From positions 1 through 24,780 of the forward strand of contig CAZXOC010000083.1 in the NCBI GenBank assembly GCA_964642165.1: DNA of 24,780 nt, written 5' to 3'. Within the stretch, counting starts at the first letter, position 1; each line of letters starts with the position of its first letter. The translations under genes were made by a program, and so were the position numbers. This document shows, one piece after another, positions 1 through 8,155 of the stretch. A model generated the notes under the pieces. The model saw only the letters and a program-made list of their open reading frames with translations, made no database searches and had not been told where the DNA came from. Source of the stretch: CAYRVX01 sp964642165 (lineage in GTDB: Bacteria > Planctomycetota > Phycisphaerae > SM23-33).

Positions 1-51
1 GCGTCCAGGAAAGCGCCCCGTGCAGATGCCCACGCCCGTGGCAGTCGGCGC

Positions 52-1491
52 TCAGAGCGTCCAGGCGCGGCGGTAGGGGCGGTGGAGGTAGCGGTTGGCC
101 TTCTCGTGGTTGGTGACCTTCCCCTTCAGTCCGTCCCAGTGGAGCTTCCGGCCGGCTTGCAAGGCGACGTTGCCCAGCAGGCAGATCTCCGTCAGCAGGC
201 CGCCGTGGCGGACGAAGTCGGCGCCGGCCGGCGGGCCGCCGCGGCAGGCGTCGATCCACTCCCTGTCGTGGCCGGGAGACTTCGGCAGCCTCCCGGGCGG
301 CCGCCCGTACGCCTTCATCTTCGACTCGGGGATGAGCCGGTGCCCCATCAGCGTGCCTTTCTCGCCGACGTAGATGACGTCGGACATGTGGCGGCCCGGC
401 TCGAGCTCCCGCGGCCGCGGGGGCCTCAGCCCCCCGTCGTACCAGCTCAGCGTGACCGGCGGCAGGTCGCCGCGCGCGGGGAACTCGTAGCGCGCGATCA
501 CGCCGAGCGGGTAGGTCTCCGGGTTGAGCTTCGTCGAGCACGCCTCGACGCTCGCGGGATGGCCCAGCTTCAGGGCCTTGACCACGGTGGAGAGCTTGTG
601 GCAGCCGAGGTCGCCCAGCAGCCCGGTCCCGAAGTCCCACCAGTTCCGCCAGCTCCACGGGTGGTAGGCGGGATGGTACGGCCGCTCGGGCGCCGGGCCG
701 AGCCACAGGTCCCAATCCAGTCCGTCGGGGACGGGCGGCGTCTCGCGCGGGCGGCCGGGCCCGGTGGGCCAGCTCCAGAAGCGGGCCGGGGACCACACGC
801 GGACCTCGCGCACGGCGCCGATGGCCCGGTCGCGGATCATCTCGCGGACGACGCGGGCGGGCTCGGAGGCCTGGCCCTGGTTGCCGAGCTGCGTCGCGAC
901 GCGGGCCCGCCGAGCGGCCTCGGTGACGCGCCGGGCCTCGTGGACCGACCAGGTGAGGGGCTTCTCGCAGTAGACGTGCTTGCCGCGCTTGAGTGCGGCC
1001 ATCGTCACCACGGCGTGCGTGTGGTCGGGTGTGGCGACCATCACGGCGTCGACGTCCTCCCGCGCGAGCAGCTCGCGGAAGTCGCGGTAGGCCTTGCAGG
1101 CGCGGTACTCGCCGGCGCGTTTCTGCTTGGCGTAGACGGCGTCGATCGCCCGCCGCGCCGGCTCGCGCCCGGCCAGGCGCCGGTCCTTGCCGCGCAGCCA
1201 GGTCCACGAGAGGTACCCGGGGCCCTGGCGGTTCACGTCGCAGACGGCCACCACCTGCACCTCCGCGAACTGCTGGAGGCGGAGGATGTTCTGGGTGCCC
1301 TGGCCGCCCATGCCGACGCCGGCGAGGGTCGTCTTGTCGCTCGGCGCGACGCGCCCGGGGCCGCCCAGGACGTGTCGGGGCACGATCGCAAACGCCGCCG
1401 CCGCGGCCGCGTGGCCCAGGAGCTTGCGCCGCGACATGCCGCCCTGGCCCCGCCGCCGGGCCCTCGTTGTCGAAGGAGTGGTCTGAGCCAT
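52..1491 (-). CDS. Gfo/Idh/MocA-family oxidoreductase with Tat signal
   Basis: 479-residue NAD(P)-dependent sugar or cyclitol dehydrogenase-like protein. Residues 20-43 form a twin-arginine signal (SRRKLLG followed by an Ala-rich stretch), so export is predicted. A Rossmann motif GVGMGGQG lies at 58-65 and the family's EKP motif, with its catalytic Lys, at 176-178. The C-terminal substrate domain contains GLLGDLGCH. Start 1491 is chosen because GAGGG sits 8 nt upstream; an internal ATG at 1437 directly before SRRK is an alternative. Known family: Tat-exported Gfo/Idh/MocA proteins are very common in Planctomycetota and are usually linked to carbohydrate processing. The substrate cannot be read from sequence. 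It diverges from the sulfatase at 1918. Family assignment is firm; specificity is unknown. Confidence 0.93.
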   Translation of the reverse strand: MAQTTPSTTRARRRGQGGMSRRKLLGHAAAAAAFAIVPRHVLGGPGRVAPSDKTTLAGVGMGGQGTQNILRLQQFAEVQVVAVCDVNRQGPGYLSWTWLRGKDRRLAGREPARRAIDAVYAKQKRAGEYRACKAYRDFRELLAREDVDAVMVATPDHTHAVVTMAALKRGKHVYCEKPLTWSVHEARRVTEAARRARVATQLGNQGQASEPARVVREMIRDRAIGAVREVRVWSPARFWSWPTGPGRPRETPPVPDGLDWDLWLGPAPERPYHPAYHPWSWRNWWDFGTGLLGDLGCHKLSTVVKALKLGHPASVEACSTKLNPETYPLGVIARYEFPARGDLPPVTLSWYDGGLRPPRPRELEPGRHMSDVIYVGEKGTLMGHRLIPESKMKAYGRPPGRLPKSPGHDREWIDACRGGPPAGADFVRHGGLLTEICLLGNVALQAGRKLHWDGLKGKVTNHEKANRYLHRPYRRAWTL

Positions 1492-1545
1492 GGTCGTGTC
1501 CCTCTTCCGGAACGCACAGCCGCCTTGCCGGGCACACCGCCCGCC

Positions 1546-1551
1546 ATTGTA
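1546..1551 (-). promoter_or_regulatory. Candidate -10 box for the oxidoreductase gene
   Basis: TACAAT on the minus strand (followed by GGCGG), 55 nt upstream of the ATG at 1491. I could not find a good -35 at 16-18 nt. It is supported mainly because the same hexamer recurs upstream of other minus-strand genes here (6619, 11497, 24334). Confidence 0.4.
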
Positions 1552-1564
1552 CGCGGCGGCGTCG

Positions 1565-1683
1565 GCGAAGACGACGCCCTCCGCCAGTCCGCGGCCGATG
1601 ACGCGAGCCCGCTGCGCGCGGAGCGCGGTTTGAGTATACGGATATGGGATGAGCGACAGGCCCGTGCCGTAGGCTCGGGCCGC
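1565..1683 (+). repeat. 119-bp direct repeat, copy A
   Basis: Aligns without gaps to 1781-1899 with 13 mismatches by eye (about 89% identity). It contains the segment TTTGAGTATACGGAT and a hairpin at 1659-1681 (arms GGCCCGTGCC and GGCTCGGGCC with one T-T mismatch, loop GTA). It is followed by an RBS-like purine tract (AAAGGCGGAG) but no coding sequence; the palindrome starts at 1701 instead. This suggests a duplicated gene-upstream region or an interspersed non-coding element. No protein is supported here. Confidence 0.85.
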
Positions 1684-1700
1684 GCGGAGAAAAGGCGGAG

Positions 1701-1746
1701 AAAAGGGGTCAGGCTACTTTTCTGGAAAAGTAGCCTGACCCCTTTT
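1701..1746. repeat. 46-bp perfect palindrome (REP/MITE-like)
   Basis: Left arm 1701-1722 and right arm 1725-1746 are exact 22-bp reverse complements with a 2-base TG loop. The arm core is GGGGTCAGGCTACTTTTC. It lies between the two 119-bp repeats in a divergent intergenic region, where a terminator would have no obvious job. From memory, not checked, this GGGGTCAG...CTTTTC type of palindrome recurs in many bacterial genomes and resembles REP-like elements mobilised by Y1 (RAYT) transposases. No transposase is visible in the window. Confidence 0.85.
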
Positions 1747-1780
1747 CAGCGGCCGGGCGAGGCTCAGAGGCGGCGACGGC

Positions 1781-1899
1781 GCGAAGACGACGGCCTGGGG
1801 CAGGCCGCGGCCGATGAGGCGAGCCCGCCGCGCGGGGAGCGCGGTTTGAGTATACGGATGTGGGATCAGCGACAGGCCCGTGCCCCGGGCTCGGGCCGC
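1781..1899 (+). repeat. 119-bp direct repeat, copy B (leader of the sulfatase gene)
   Basis: Second copy of the 1565-1683 repeat, 216 bp downstream, ending 18 nt before the sulfatase ATG at 1918. It therefore forms the promoter or 5' leader region of that gene. The hairpin is conserved at 1875-1897 with the same arms; only the three loop bases differ (CCG instead of GTA). Whether it is a promoter duplicate, an RNA leader element or a mobile repeat cannot be settled from one locus. Confidence 0.8.
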
Positions 1900-1917
1900 A
1901 GACAGGAGCAGGCGAAC

Positions 1918-3297
1918 ATGGCAGCACCGCGCATCTCCAGGCGTGACTTCATGCGGGCGACGGCCGCCGCCGGGGCGGCCGCGTGCCTCCCGGCCGGCGT
2001 CACGGCCGCGACGGGCCGCAACCGCAGGAAGCCCAACATCGTCGTGATCATGGCCGACGACCTCGGCTACGAGTGCATCGGCGCCTGCGGCGGGACGTCC
2101 TACAAGACGCCCGTGCTGGACGGGCTCGCGAAGGAGGGCGTGCGCTTCGAGCACGCCTACGCCCAGCCGCTGTGCACGCCGTCGCGCGTCAAGATCATGA
2201 CGGGCATCTACAACGTGCGGAACTACGTGCGGTTCGGCCTGCTGGACGCGAAGCAGACGACCTTCGCGCACCTGCTGAAGCGGGCGGGCTACGCGACGTG
2301 CGTCGTGGGCAAGTGGCAGCTCGGCGGCGGGCTGGAGGGCCCGAAGCACTTCGGCTTCGACGAGCACTGCCTCTGGCAGCTCAACCGGCGGCCCGGGCGC
2401 TACCCGAACCCCGGGCTCGAGGTGAACGGCAAGCAGGTGAACTACACGAACGGCGAGTACGGCCCGGACGTCGTCAGCGACTTCGCCTGCGACTTCATGC
2501 GGCGCAACCGGGACAAGCCGTTCCTGGTCTACTACCCGATGATCCTGACCCACTGCCCGTTCGAGCCGACGCCGGACTCGCCCGACTGGGACCCCAAGAG
2601 CAAGGGGTCGCGGACCTACAAGGGCGACGCGAAGTACTTCGGCGACATGGTCACGTACATGGACAAGATCGTCGGCAAGCTGGTGAGCAAGCTGACCGAG
2701 CTTCACCTTCGCGAGGACACGCTGATCCTCTTCACGGGCGATAACGGGACGGACAAGCCGGTCGTCTCGCGAATGGGGGATCGGCGGGTCAAGGGCGCCA
2801 AGGGCTCGATGTCGGACGCGGGCACGCGCGTCGCGCTGATCGCGAGCTGGCCCCGAACGGCGGCCAAGGGGAAGGTCTGCGGCGACCTGGTGGACTTCAG
2901 CGACGTCCTGCCGACCCTCTGCGAGTGCGCGGGCGTGGACGTCCGGGAGAAGCTCGCGATCGACGGACGGAGCTTCCTGCCGCAGTTGCGGGGCGAGAAG
3001 GGCCGGCCGCGCGAGTGGATCTACTGCTGGTACTCGCGCGGGGGCAACGCCGCCGGCGCCAAGGAGTTCGCCCGCACGCGGCGCTACAAGCTGTACCGGA
3101 CGGGGAAGTTCTACGACATCAGCCGCGACGTGCTGGAGGCTGCTCCCCTCGACGAAGCGGAGCTCGACGCCGGGGCCCGCAAGGTCCGCGCGATGCTGCA
3201 GGGCGCCCTGGACAAGTACGCCGACGCCCGCCCGGCGTCCCTCAACAAGCCGCCCAGGCGGAGGGCCAAGGCCCGGAGAAAGGCCAAGGCGAAGTAG
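1918..3297 (+). CDS. Sulfatase, formylglycine type, Tat-exported
   Basis: 459-residue arylsulfatase-family hydrolase expected to cleave sulfate esters, probably from a glycan, outside the cytoplasm. Start 1918 puts a twin-arginine signal (SRRDFM then Ala-rich) in residues 7-31 and has a purine-rich RBS (ACAGGAGCAGG). Metal-binding D47-D48 sit in IMADDLGY. The sulfatase signature CTPSR begins at Cys86, the residue converted to formylglycine, followed by VKIMTG. GDN at 274-276 supplies the second metal-site pair. The C-terminus is a short Arg/Lys-rich tail. Its activation requires a formylglycine-generating enzyme, not found in the window. It ends 26 bp from the convergent propeller gene. Family and catalytic type are firm; substrate is unknown. 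Confidence 0.95.
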   Translation: MAAPRISRRDFMRATAAAGAAACLPAGVTAATGRNRRKPNIVVIMADDLGYECIGACGGTSYKTPVLDGLAKEGVRFEHAYAQPLCTPSRVKIMTGIYNVRNYVRFGLLDAKQTTFAHLLKRAGYATCVVGKWQLGGGLEGPKHFGFDEHCLWQLNRRPGRYPNPGLEVNGKQVNYTNGEYGPDVVSDFACDFMRRNRDKPFLVYYPMILTHCPFEPTPDSPDWDPKSKGSRTYKGDAKYFGDMVTYMDKIVGKLVSKLTELHLREDTLILFTGDNGTDKPVVSRMGDRRVKGAKGSMSDAGTRVALIASWPRTAAKGKVCGDLVDFSDVLPTLCECAGVDVREKLAIDGRSFLPQLRGEKGRPREWIYCWYSRGGNAAGAKEFARTRRYKLYRTGKFYDISRDVLEAAPLDEAELDAGARKVRAMLQGALDKYADARPASLNKPPRRRAKARRKAKAK

Positions 3298-3323
3298 CCC
3301 CTCGCCGGCACGGGCCGGGGGGC

Positions 3324-6300
3324 TTACTGGGGGGCGAGGCAGGTGATCTTGCCGTCGACGGTGGCCACGTACAACCGCCCGCGTGCGGCGGCCAGGCCGT
3401 CCCAGACCGGCGGGGCGGGGAGCTTGTGCTCGGCGAGCTTCTTGCCGTCGGCGGCGGCGAAGGCGGCCAGCACGCCGCCCTTGCGGCCCTCCCACGCGCC
3501 GTGGGGGTCCTTGGGGTCGACCACGTCGGGCGAGCCGGCCACGAAGAGCGTTTCGCCGGCGCGGACCATGGCGGTGATGCGGATGGCGACGCGCTGCTGC
3601 CAAATGGGCTTGGCCCCGCCCCGCCGGGGCCGACGGACCTTGGCCTTCTTCTTGCGCGCCACGGCGGCGGCGGGAGCGGCAGCGGGGGTGCTCTTCAGCG
3701 GCAGGCACACCAGCCGGTAGTTGCTCGCGCCCGGCTTGAAGACGGTCTCGCGGCTGCGGGAGGAGTAGATCTCCACGCCGTAGGCGACGTCCTTGCCGAG
3801 GACCATCACGCCCGACGTCTGGGCGCGCCCGGCCTTCCAGTACGTGCGGTTGAACCAGCTCGGGTCGAGGTACCCGCCCGAGGTGTACAGGTGCGGCCCG
3901 CGGCGGCCGCCCGAGGACGTGAGCTGCATCTGCCGGATGAACACGTCCGCGCCGTCGGTGCCGGGGATATCGTTCAGGAGCCCCTCCATGGCGTGGCCGT
4001 TGATCTCGGGCGTCATCTTCCCCGTGTCGGGATCGGCGTGGTAGATCGTCCTGCGGCTGGCGACCTTCCCCGTGGCGGGCTCGAGGGCGAAGAGGTGGAT
4101 GCCGCCGTCGAGGTAGGACGACCGCCCGGCGGCGAACCAGCACCGCCCGCCGTGCACCAGCACGCTGCCGGGCACGGGCCAGGGCGACTCCAACTGGCCG
4201 AACGAGACGGCGAGGCGCCGCTGCGGAGCGGCGTCGAACCGCCAGGCCAGCGCCCCGTCCGACGCGCGCAGGCAGGTGACGCGCCCGTCGGCCGAACCGA
4301 AGATCGCCCGCCCCTCGTGGACCGTGGGCGGCGAGTCCACCCGGGCGTCGGCCGTGTGACTCCAGGCGGCCTTGCCGTCGGCGGCGTTCAGCGCGTGGAC
4401 GGTGTGGGCGTCGACGCCGGCGACGAGCACCTTGCCGCCCGCGATGACCAGCCCGCTCGGCTTCGTGCCGACGTCGGCCTGCCAGGCGGCGGACAGCTTG
4501 GCGCCGACGACGGTCTTCGTCGCGCCGCTGCGCCGGGCGTCGTGGCGGTACGTGGGCCAATCCTCGTCCCCGATTGTCGATTCGCGGCTCCGCACTTGGG
4601 CGTAGGCCGGGCCCTTCTCGAGGCGGGCACCGTCGGCGAGCTTCGCCGGCGTTCGCGTCATGGCCGGGGCCAGGGCGTTGAAGCCGGTCAGCTTGGCCGT
4701 GATGTAGCACCCGCAGGGGTGCGGCGCGACGTAGAGCAGGCCGTTGCACGGCAGGTTGCCCAGCAGGCAGCCGCTGCGGACCCAGTGATGCTGGTGGTTC
4801 TCCCCGGTGGCGAGGTCGACGAACTCCACGCCGCGTCGCGACGCCAGCAGGAACCGCTCGGTGATCTTGTTGCGGTAGCAGCGGTGATGGTGCCCGACGT
4901 TGAAGACGTCCTTGGTCGCCAGCTCCTTGCGGGCCTCGCCGGTCCGCAGGTCGAGCCCCTGGATGCGGTAGTTCACGCGGCTGGCGTCCTTGGCCTTGAA
5001 GCCCTTGCCCCACACGAAGCCGAAGTCGGTCTTGGCGTGGACGTGGGTCCAGACCACGCCGTTGACGACGAAGACGTCCGGCGGCGTGCAGTGCCCCCAG
5101 GCGCCGTAGGCGTGCTTCCACATCGGCTTGCCGTCGGCGGCGTTGAAGGCGTACAGCGTGCCGGGCATGGTGTGGTAGGTGTGGTGCGTGTTGGGCTCGG
5201 GCTGGGCCAGCAGCACCACGCCGTCGTGGTAGACCATCACCGTCAGGAGGTACTCGTACATGCCGGCGAAGCCGAGCCGCTTCACGGCGCCCTCGGGCAG
5301 GGCCGGGCGGTCGATCCGCCAGATCGTCGCGCCGCTGTCGGCCTTCAGGGCGTGGATCGCCTCCCGCGTCAGGACGAGCACCCGCCCGTCTCCGGCGGCC
5401 AGCTCGAGTCGCCCGAACGGGTCCTGGCCCCTGCCGGCGCGGATGCCCGTGAACGGGCCCTTCGTCCAGAGGACGCGCCCGCTCTTGGCGTCGACCGCGC
5501 GGACGCGCTTGCCCGGCGGGGGCGCGGGGCTCTCGTTCCTCTCGGCCACGGGGGGCCTGGCGTCGTCGGGCGGGTCGATCGACAGGATCAGCCGCCCGCC
5601 CGTGCAGAGGACCTCGTCGGCGCGGGCGGTCTCGGCGTAGACGCGGCGGACCGCGCCGGTGGCCGCGTCCAGGGCCGTCACCGGCGCGCCGGCCCCGAGC
5701 GTGGCGTAGACGGTCTCGCCGACGGCCACCAGGCGCTTGCCGACGTGCGGCGGCATGGTGAACCGCCCGGTGGTGACGCCTCGGCCGACGTTGGACGTGC
5801 CGCTGAAGGCCGGGGCACCCCACCGCAGCACGGGGCGCTTCCAGAGCAGCACGCCGCTGAAGGCGTCGCGCGCGACGAGCCGCCACTGGCTCGGCACGGT
5901 GTCGTCCACGCACGCCAGCGTCTCGTCGCAGAGGTAGAACAGGCGCCCCCCGGCCGAGACCATCGCGCTGACGCTCGGCGTGTAGCCGTGGCTGCGAGCC
6001 CATCGGGGCCCGGCCGTCCACTGAAGGTGGCGCGGGGGCCCGACGACGCGGTCGTGGGCCACGGCGTTGCCGCCGGCGTCGTGAAGGTGGTGCGTCCACT
6101 CGTCGATCTGCGCGGGGCGGGGCTTGACGGTCTTCGCCCACTGCCCGTCGGCGCCCTTCGTGTACGCCACGCCGCCCGGCGCCAGCACGCGCACGATCTC
6201 CCCCGCCGCGGCGCCGACCGGACCTTCGGCCACGACGAGGTTCACCAGGTTGTCCGCGTACGGCAGGCGCTTGCCCGCCAAGTGCCCTACCGACACCTTG

Positions 6301-6590
6301 CCGTACAGCCCGAGCTTGCGGATGTGCTCGCGGGCCTTGGCGAGGTTGGCCAAGTCGGCGTCCAGGCCGTGAACGAGGTAGCTGTCGCCGGCGCCCAGCG
6401 CGGCCGTCAGTCGGCCTCCACCGGAGCCGAGATGCACGATCAGCCCGCCCTTCACGCCGGTGGCCTGAAGGATCTCCCGTGCCTGGTTCGTCGCCGCCGG
6501 GGCCGCGGCGGCCGGGCGAAGCGGTGCGATGACCGCGGCCAGAAGCCCAATCACCCCCAGCCAAGCGACGCGCTGCATGTGTCGGGACAT
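3324..6590 (-). CDS. Exported fusion: methyltransferase-like domain plus PQQ-type beta-propeller
   Basis: 1088 residues from ATG 6590, chosen for AGGAG 7 nt upstream and an immediate signal peptide (hydrophobic 8-30, ending in an Ala run); the frame stays open further upstream to 6812. Residues about 36-145 look like a class I SAM-dependent methyltransferase fold: glycine-rich motif I HLGSGGG (53-59), GLDAD (75-79), NLVNLVVAEG and EIVRVLAPGGVAY. From about 200 to the end are repeated PQQ-type blades, for example YAFNAADGKPMW, VHALNAADGKAAW and CLRASDGALAWRF. A Lys/Arg-rich low-complexity insert lies near 960-990. Such propellers bind quinone cofactors or act as scaffolds (BamB-like); no dehydrogenase residues are assigned. 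A methyltransferase fold in an exported protein is odd, because SAM is not expected outside the cytoplasm. Confidence 0.88.
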   Translation of the reverse strand: MSRHMQRVAWLGVIGLLAAVIAPLRPAAAAPAATNQAREILQATGVKGGLIVHLGSGGGRLTAALGAGDSYLVHGLDADLANLAKAREHIRKLGLYGKVSVGHLAGKRLPYADNLVNLVVAEGPVGAAAGEIVRVLAPGGVAYTKGADGQWAKTVKPRPAQIDEWTHHLHDAGGNAVAHDRVVGPPRHLQWTAGPRWARSHGYTPSVSAMVSAGGRLFYLCDETLACVDDTVPSQWRLVARDAFSGVLLWKRPVLRWGAPAFSGTSNVGRGVTTGRFTMPPHVGKRLVAVGETVYATLGAGAPVTALDAATGAVRRVYAETARADEVLCTGGRLILSIDPPDDARPPVAERNESPAPPPGKRVRAVDAKSGRVLWTKGPFTGIRAGRGQDPFGRLELAAGDGRVLVLTREAIHALKADSGATIWRIDRPALPEGAVKRLGFAGMYEYLLTVMVYHDGVVLLAQPEPNTHHTYHTMPGTLYAFNAADGKPMWKHAYGAWGHCTPPDVFVVNGVVWTHVHAKTDFGFVWGKGFKAKDASRVNYRIQGLDLRTGEARKELATKDVFNVGHHHRCYRNKITERFLLASRRGVEFVDLATGENHQHHWVRSGCLLGNLPCNGLLYVAPHPCGCYITAKLTGFNALAPAMTRTPAKLADGARLEKGPAYAQVRSRESTIGDEDWPTYRHDARRSGATKTVVGAKLSAAWQADVGTKPSGLVIAGGKVLVAGVDAHTVHALNAADGKAAWSHTADARVDSPPTVHEGRAIFGSADGRVTCLRASDGALAWRFDAAPQRRLAVSFGQLESPWPVPGSVLVHGGRCWFAAGRSSYLDGGIHLFALEPATGKVASRRTIYHADPDTGKMTPEINGHAMEGLLNDIPGTDGADVFIRQMQLTSSGGRRGPHLYTSGGYLDPSWFNRTYWKAGRAQTSGVMVLGKDVAYGVEIYSSRSRETVFKPGASNYRLVCLPLKSTPAAAPAAAVARKKKAKVRRPRRGGAKPIWQQRVAIRITAMVRAGETLFVAGSPDVVDPKDPHGAWEGRKGGVLAAFAAADGKKLAEHKLPAPPVWDGLAAARGRLYVATVDGKITCLAPQ

Positions 6591-6618
6591 GGATCGTCTC
6601 CTATCGGTGTTGACGGGA

Positions 6619-6648
6619 ATTGTACCGCCGACGCCGCCCGCGTGCCAC
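6619..6648 (-). promoter_or_regulatory. Candidate promoter for the propeller gene
   Basis: Minus strand: GTGGCA at 6643-6648, an 18-nt spacer, then TACAAT at 6619-6624, 29 nt before the ATG at 6590. The -10 is good and the -35 matches 4 of 6 positions. It lies in the 193-bp divergent spacer shared with the gene at 6784. Confidence 0.45.
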
Positions 6649-6783
6649 GCGTCCGCCGCGCGAGGTCGAGCGGCTGGCGTGGCGGCGGCGGCGGCGATAT
6701 GCTGCGCGGGCCGACGGGCGGCGGGCGCCGCGCGCGGGTGCGGCGCCGGGAATCGAGACGAGCACGGCTGGCCGGAGGAAGGC

Positions 6784-8118
6784 ATGAACGTTCTGTGGTT
6801 CTGTCTGGACACGCTGCGGGCGGATCACCTGGGGTGCTACGGGTACTTCCGCGACACGTCGCCGACGATCGATCGCCTGGCCGCCGAGGGCGTGCTGTTC
6901 GGGCAGTCGCGGGCCAACGCCGTCGCGACCGGGCCGGGCTTCACCAGCATGTTCACCGCCCAGTACGCCGTCAACAACGAGTGGTACGTCACGCCGTTCG
7001 ACGTGGGGGACATCCTGAACTTCCCGGACGCGACGCCCGTCTTCCCCGAGCGCGTCTGGGACGCCGGCGGCATCACCACGGCGGCGTTCGACAACCTCTT
7101 CAGCTTCGCCTCGCACATGAAGCAGTTCGTCCGCGGCTTCGAGTGGTACGTCAACGCGACCGGCACCAGCCGCGCCCTCCACCACCACACCGTCGGCGGA
7201 GCCGTCAACGAGCGCCTGCTGCCGTGGATTGGCCGGTTCGCCGACGAGCGGCCGTTCTTCCTCTTCGTCCACTACTGGGACCCGCACACGCCGTACAACC
7301 AGCCGGACGAGTTCGCCCGCCCGTTCGTGCACGAGCGCGGGCGCCTCGACGACCTGCCCGTGCGCGAGGCCCCCGCGGGCTACCGGTACGTGCCGGGCTG
7401 GGGCACGGTGGCGAACGTCCCGAACGCCGAGGGCCCGGCCGACTTCGCCCCCGCGGCGGGCTCGCCCTGGCGGCACCCGCAGACGATCGACAGCTACGAC
7501 GGCGAGATCCGCTACACCGACCATCTCGTCGCGGAGGTGCTGGCGGCGCTCGGGGAGGCGGGCGTGCTGGACGACACGGCCGTCGTGATCAACGCCGACC
7601 ACGGCGAGCAGCTCATGCAGCACTACGGCTCGTGGGGCCACCCGGGGCTGCACGACGCGAACGTCTTCACGCCGCTGATCCTCTGGCGGCCGGGCCTGCT
7701 GCCGGCGGGCGCCCGCCCGGAGGGCTACGCGCTCCACGTCGACGTGGGGCCGACGATCCTGGACCTGCTGGGGCTCGAGCCGCTGGCCGGCGCCGACGGC
7801 GCCTCGCTGCTGCCGCTGATCCGCGGGGAGGCCGCCGGCCGCGACCACTACGTCGCCGAGAGCATGGCCCAGCGGTCCCTCGTGCGCGGGAACTGGAAGT
7901 ACATCCGGCACAGGTGCGCGCCGGACGAGCTGTACGACCTGGCGGCCGACCCGATGGAGGCGATCGACCTCCTCGACGACGAGCCCGACCGCGCCGAGGC
8001 CCTGCGCGACGAGCTGGAGGCGTGGGTCGAACAGCAGCTTGGCGATCGCGTGGACCCGACGCTCCAGCAGCTCGCCCGCTGCGAGGCCCGCCGCCGCCGC
8101 CCGCACCGGTTCCTCTGA
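6784..8118 (+). CDS. Sulfatase-like alkaline-phosphatase-superfamily hydrolase, no catalytic Cys
   Basis: 444 residues, with a strong RBS (GGAGGAAGGC before the ATG). The sulfatase fold is recognisable: metal Asp in LDTLRADHLG (D9), SPTIDRLAAEGV, HYWDPHTPY, the metal pair D272-H273 in NADHGEQ, and the C-terminal GNWKYI and LYDLAADP segments. At the position of the formylglycine motif the sequence reads TGPGF (Thr49) instead of C/S-x-P-S-R, so this is not a standard sulfatase. Thr is the nucleophile in some superfamily relatives such as phosphodiesterases and phosphoethanolamine transferases. No signal peptide or membrane segment is visible, so it is probably cytoplasmic. It lies 37 bp before the sugar kinase and is likely co-transcribed. 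Substrate is unknown. Confidence 0.9.
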   Translation: MNVLWFCLDTLRADHLGCYGYFRDTSPTIDRLAAEGVLFGQSRANAVATGPGFTSMFTAQYAVNNEWYVTPFDVGDILNFPDATPVFPERVWDAGGITTAAFDNLFSFASHMKQFVRGFEWYVNATGTSRALHHHTVGGAVNERLLPWIGRFADERPFFLFVHYWDPHTPYNQPDEFARPFVHERGRLDDLPVREAPAGYRYVPGWGTVANVPNAEGPADFAPAAGSPWRHPQTIDSYDGEIRYTDHLVAEVLAALGEAGVLDDTAVVINADHGEQLMQHYGSWGHPGLHDANVFTPLILWRPGLLPAGARPEGYALHVDVGPTILDLLGLEPLAGADGASLLPLIRGEAAGRDHYVAESMAQRSLVRGNWKYIRHRCAPDELYDLAADPMEAIDLLDDEPDRAEALRDELEAWVEQQLGDRVDPTLQQLARCEARRRRPHRFL

Positions 8119-8155
8119 CGGCCGCCGCTTCCGGCGCGGCCCCGCGAGCGACACG

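Noticed and set aside
1701..1746. Rho-independent terminator
   Set aside because: It lies between two divergent genes, so no transcript needs to end there; the A/T ends are part of the palindrome arms.
82..1917. Plus-strand coding extension upstream of the sulfatase
   Set aside because: The frame is open but antisense to the oxidoreductase and would bury the Tat signal that begins at residue 7 from ATG 1918.
1714..6564. 1616-residue minus-strand ORF
   Set aside because: Antisense and out of frame to the sulfatase, and out of frame with the propeller gene; Arg/Gly/Pro-rich composition with no domains, a typical artefact of very high GC at third codon positions.
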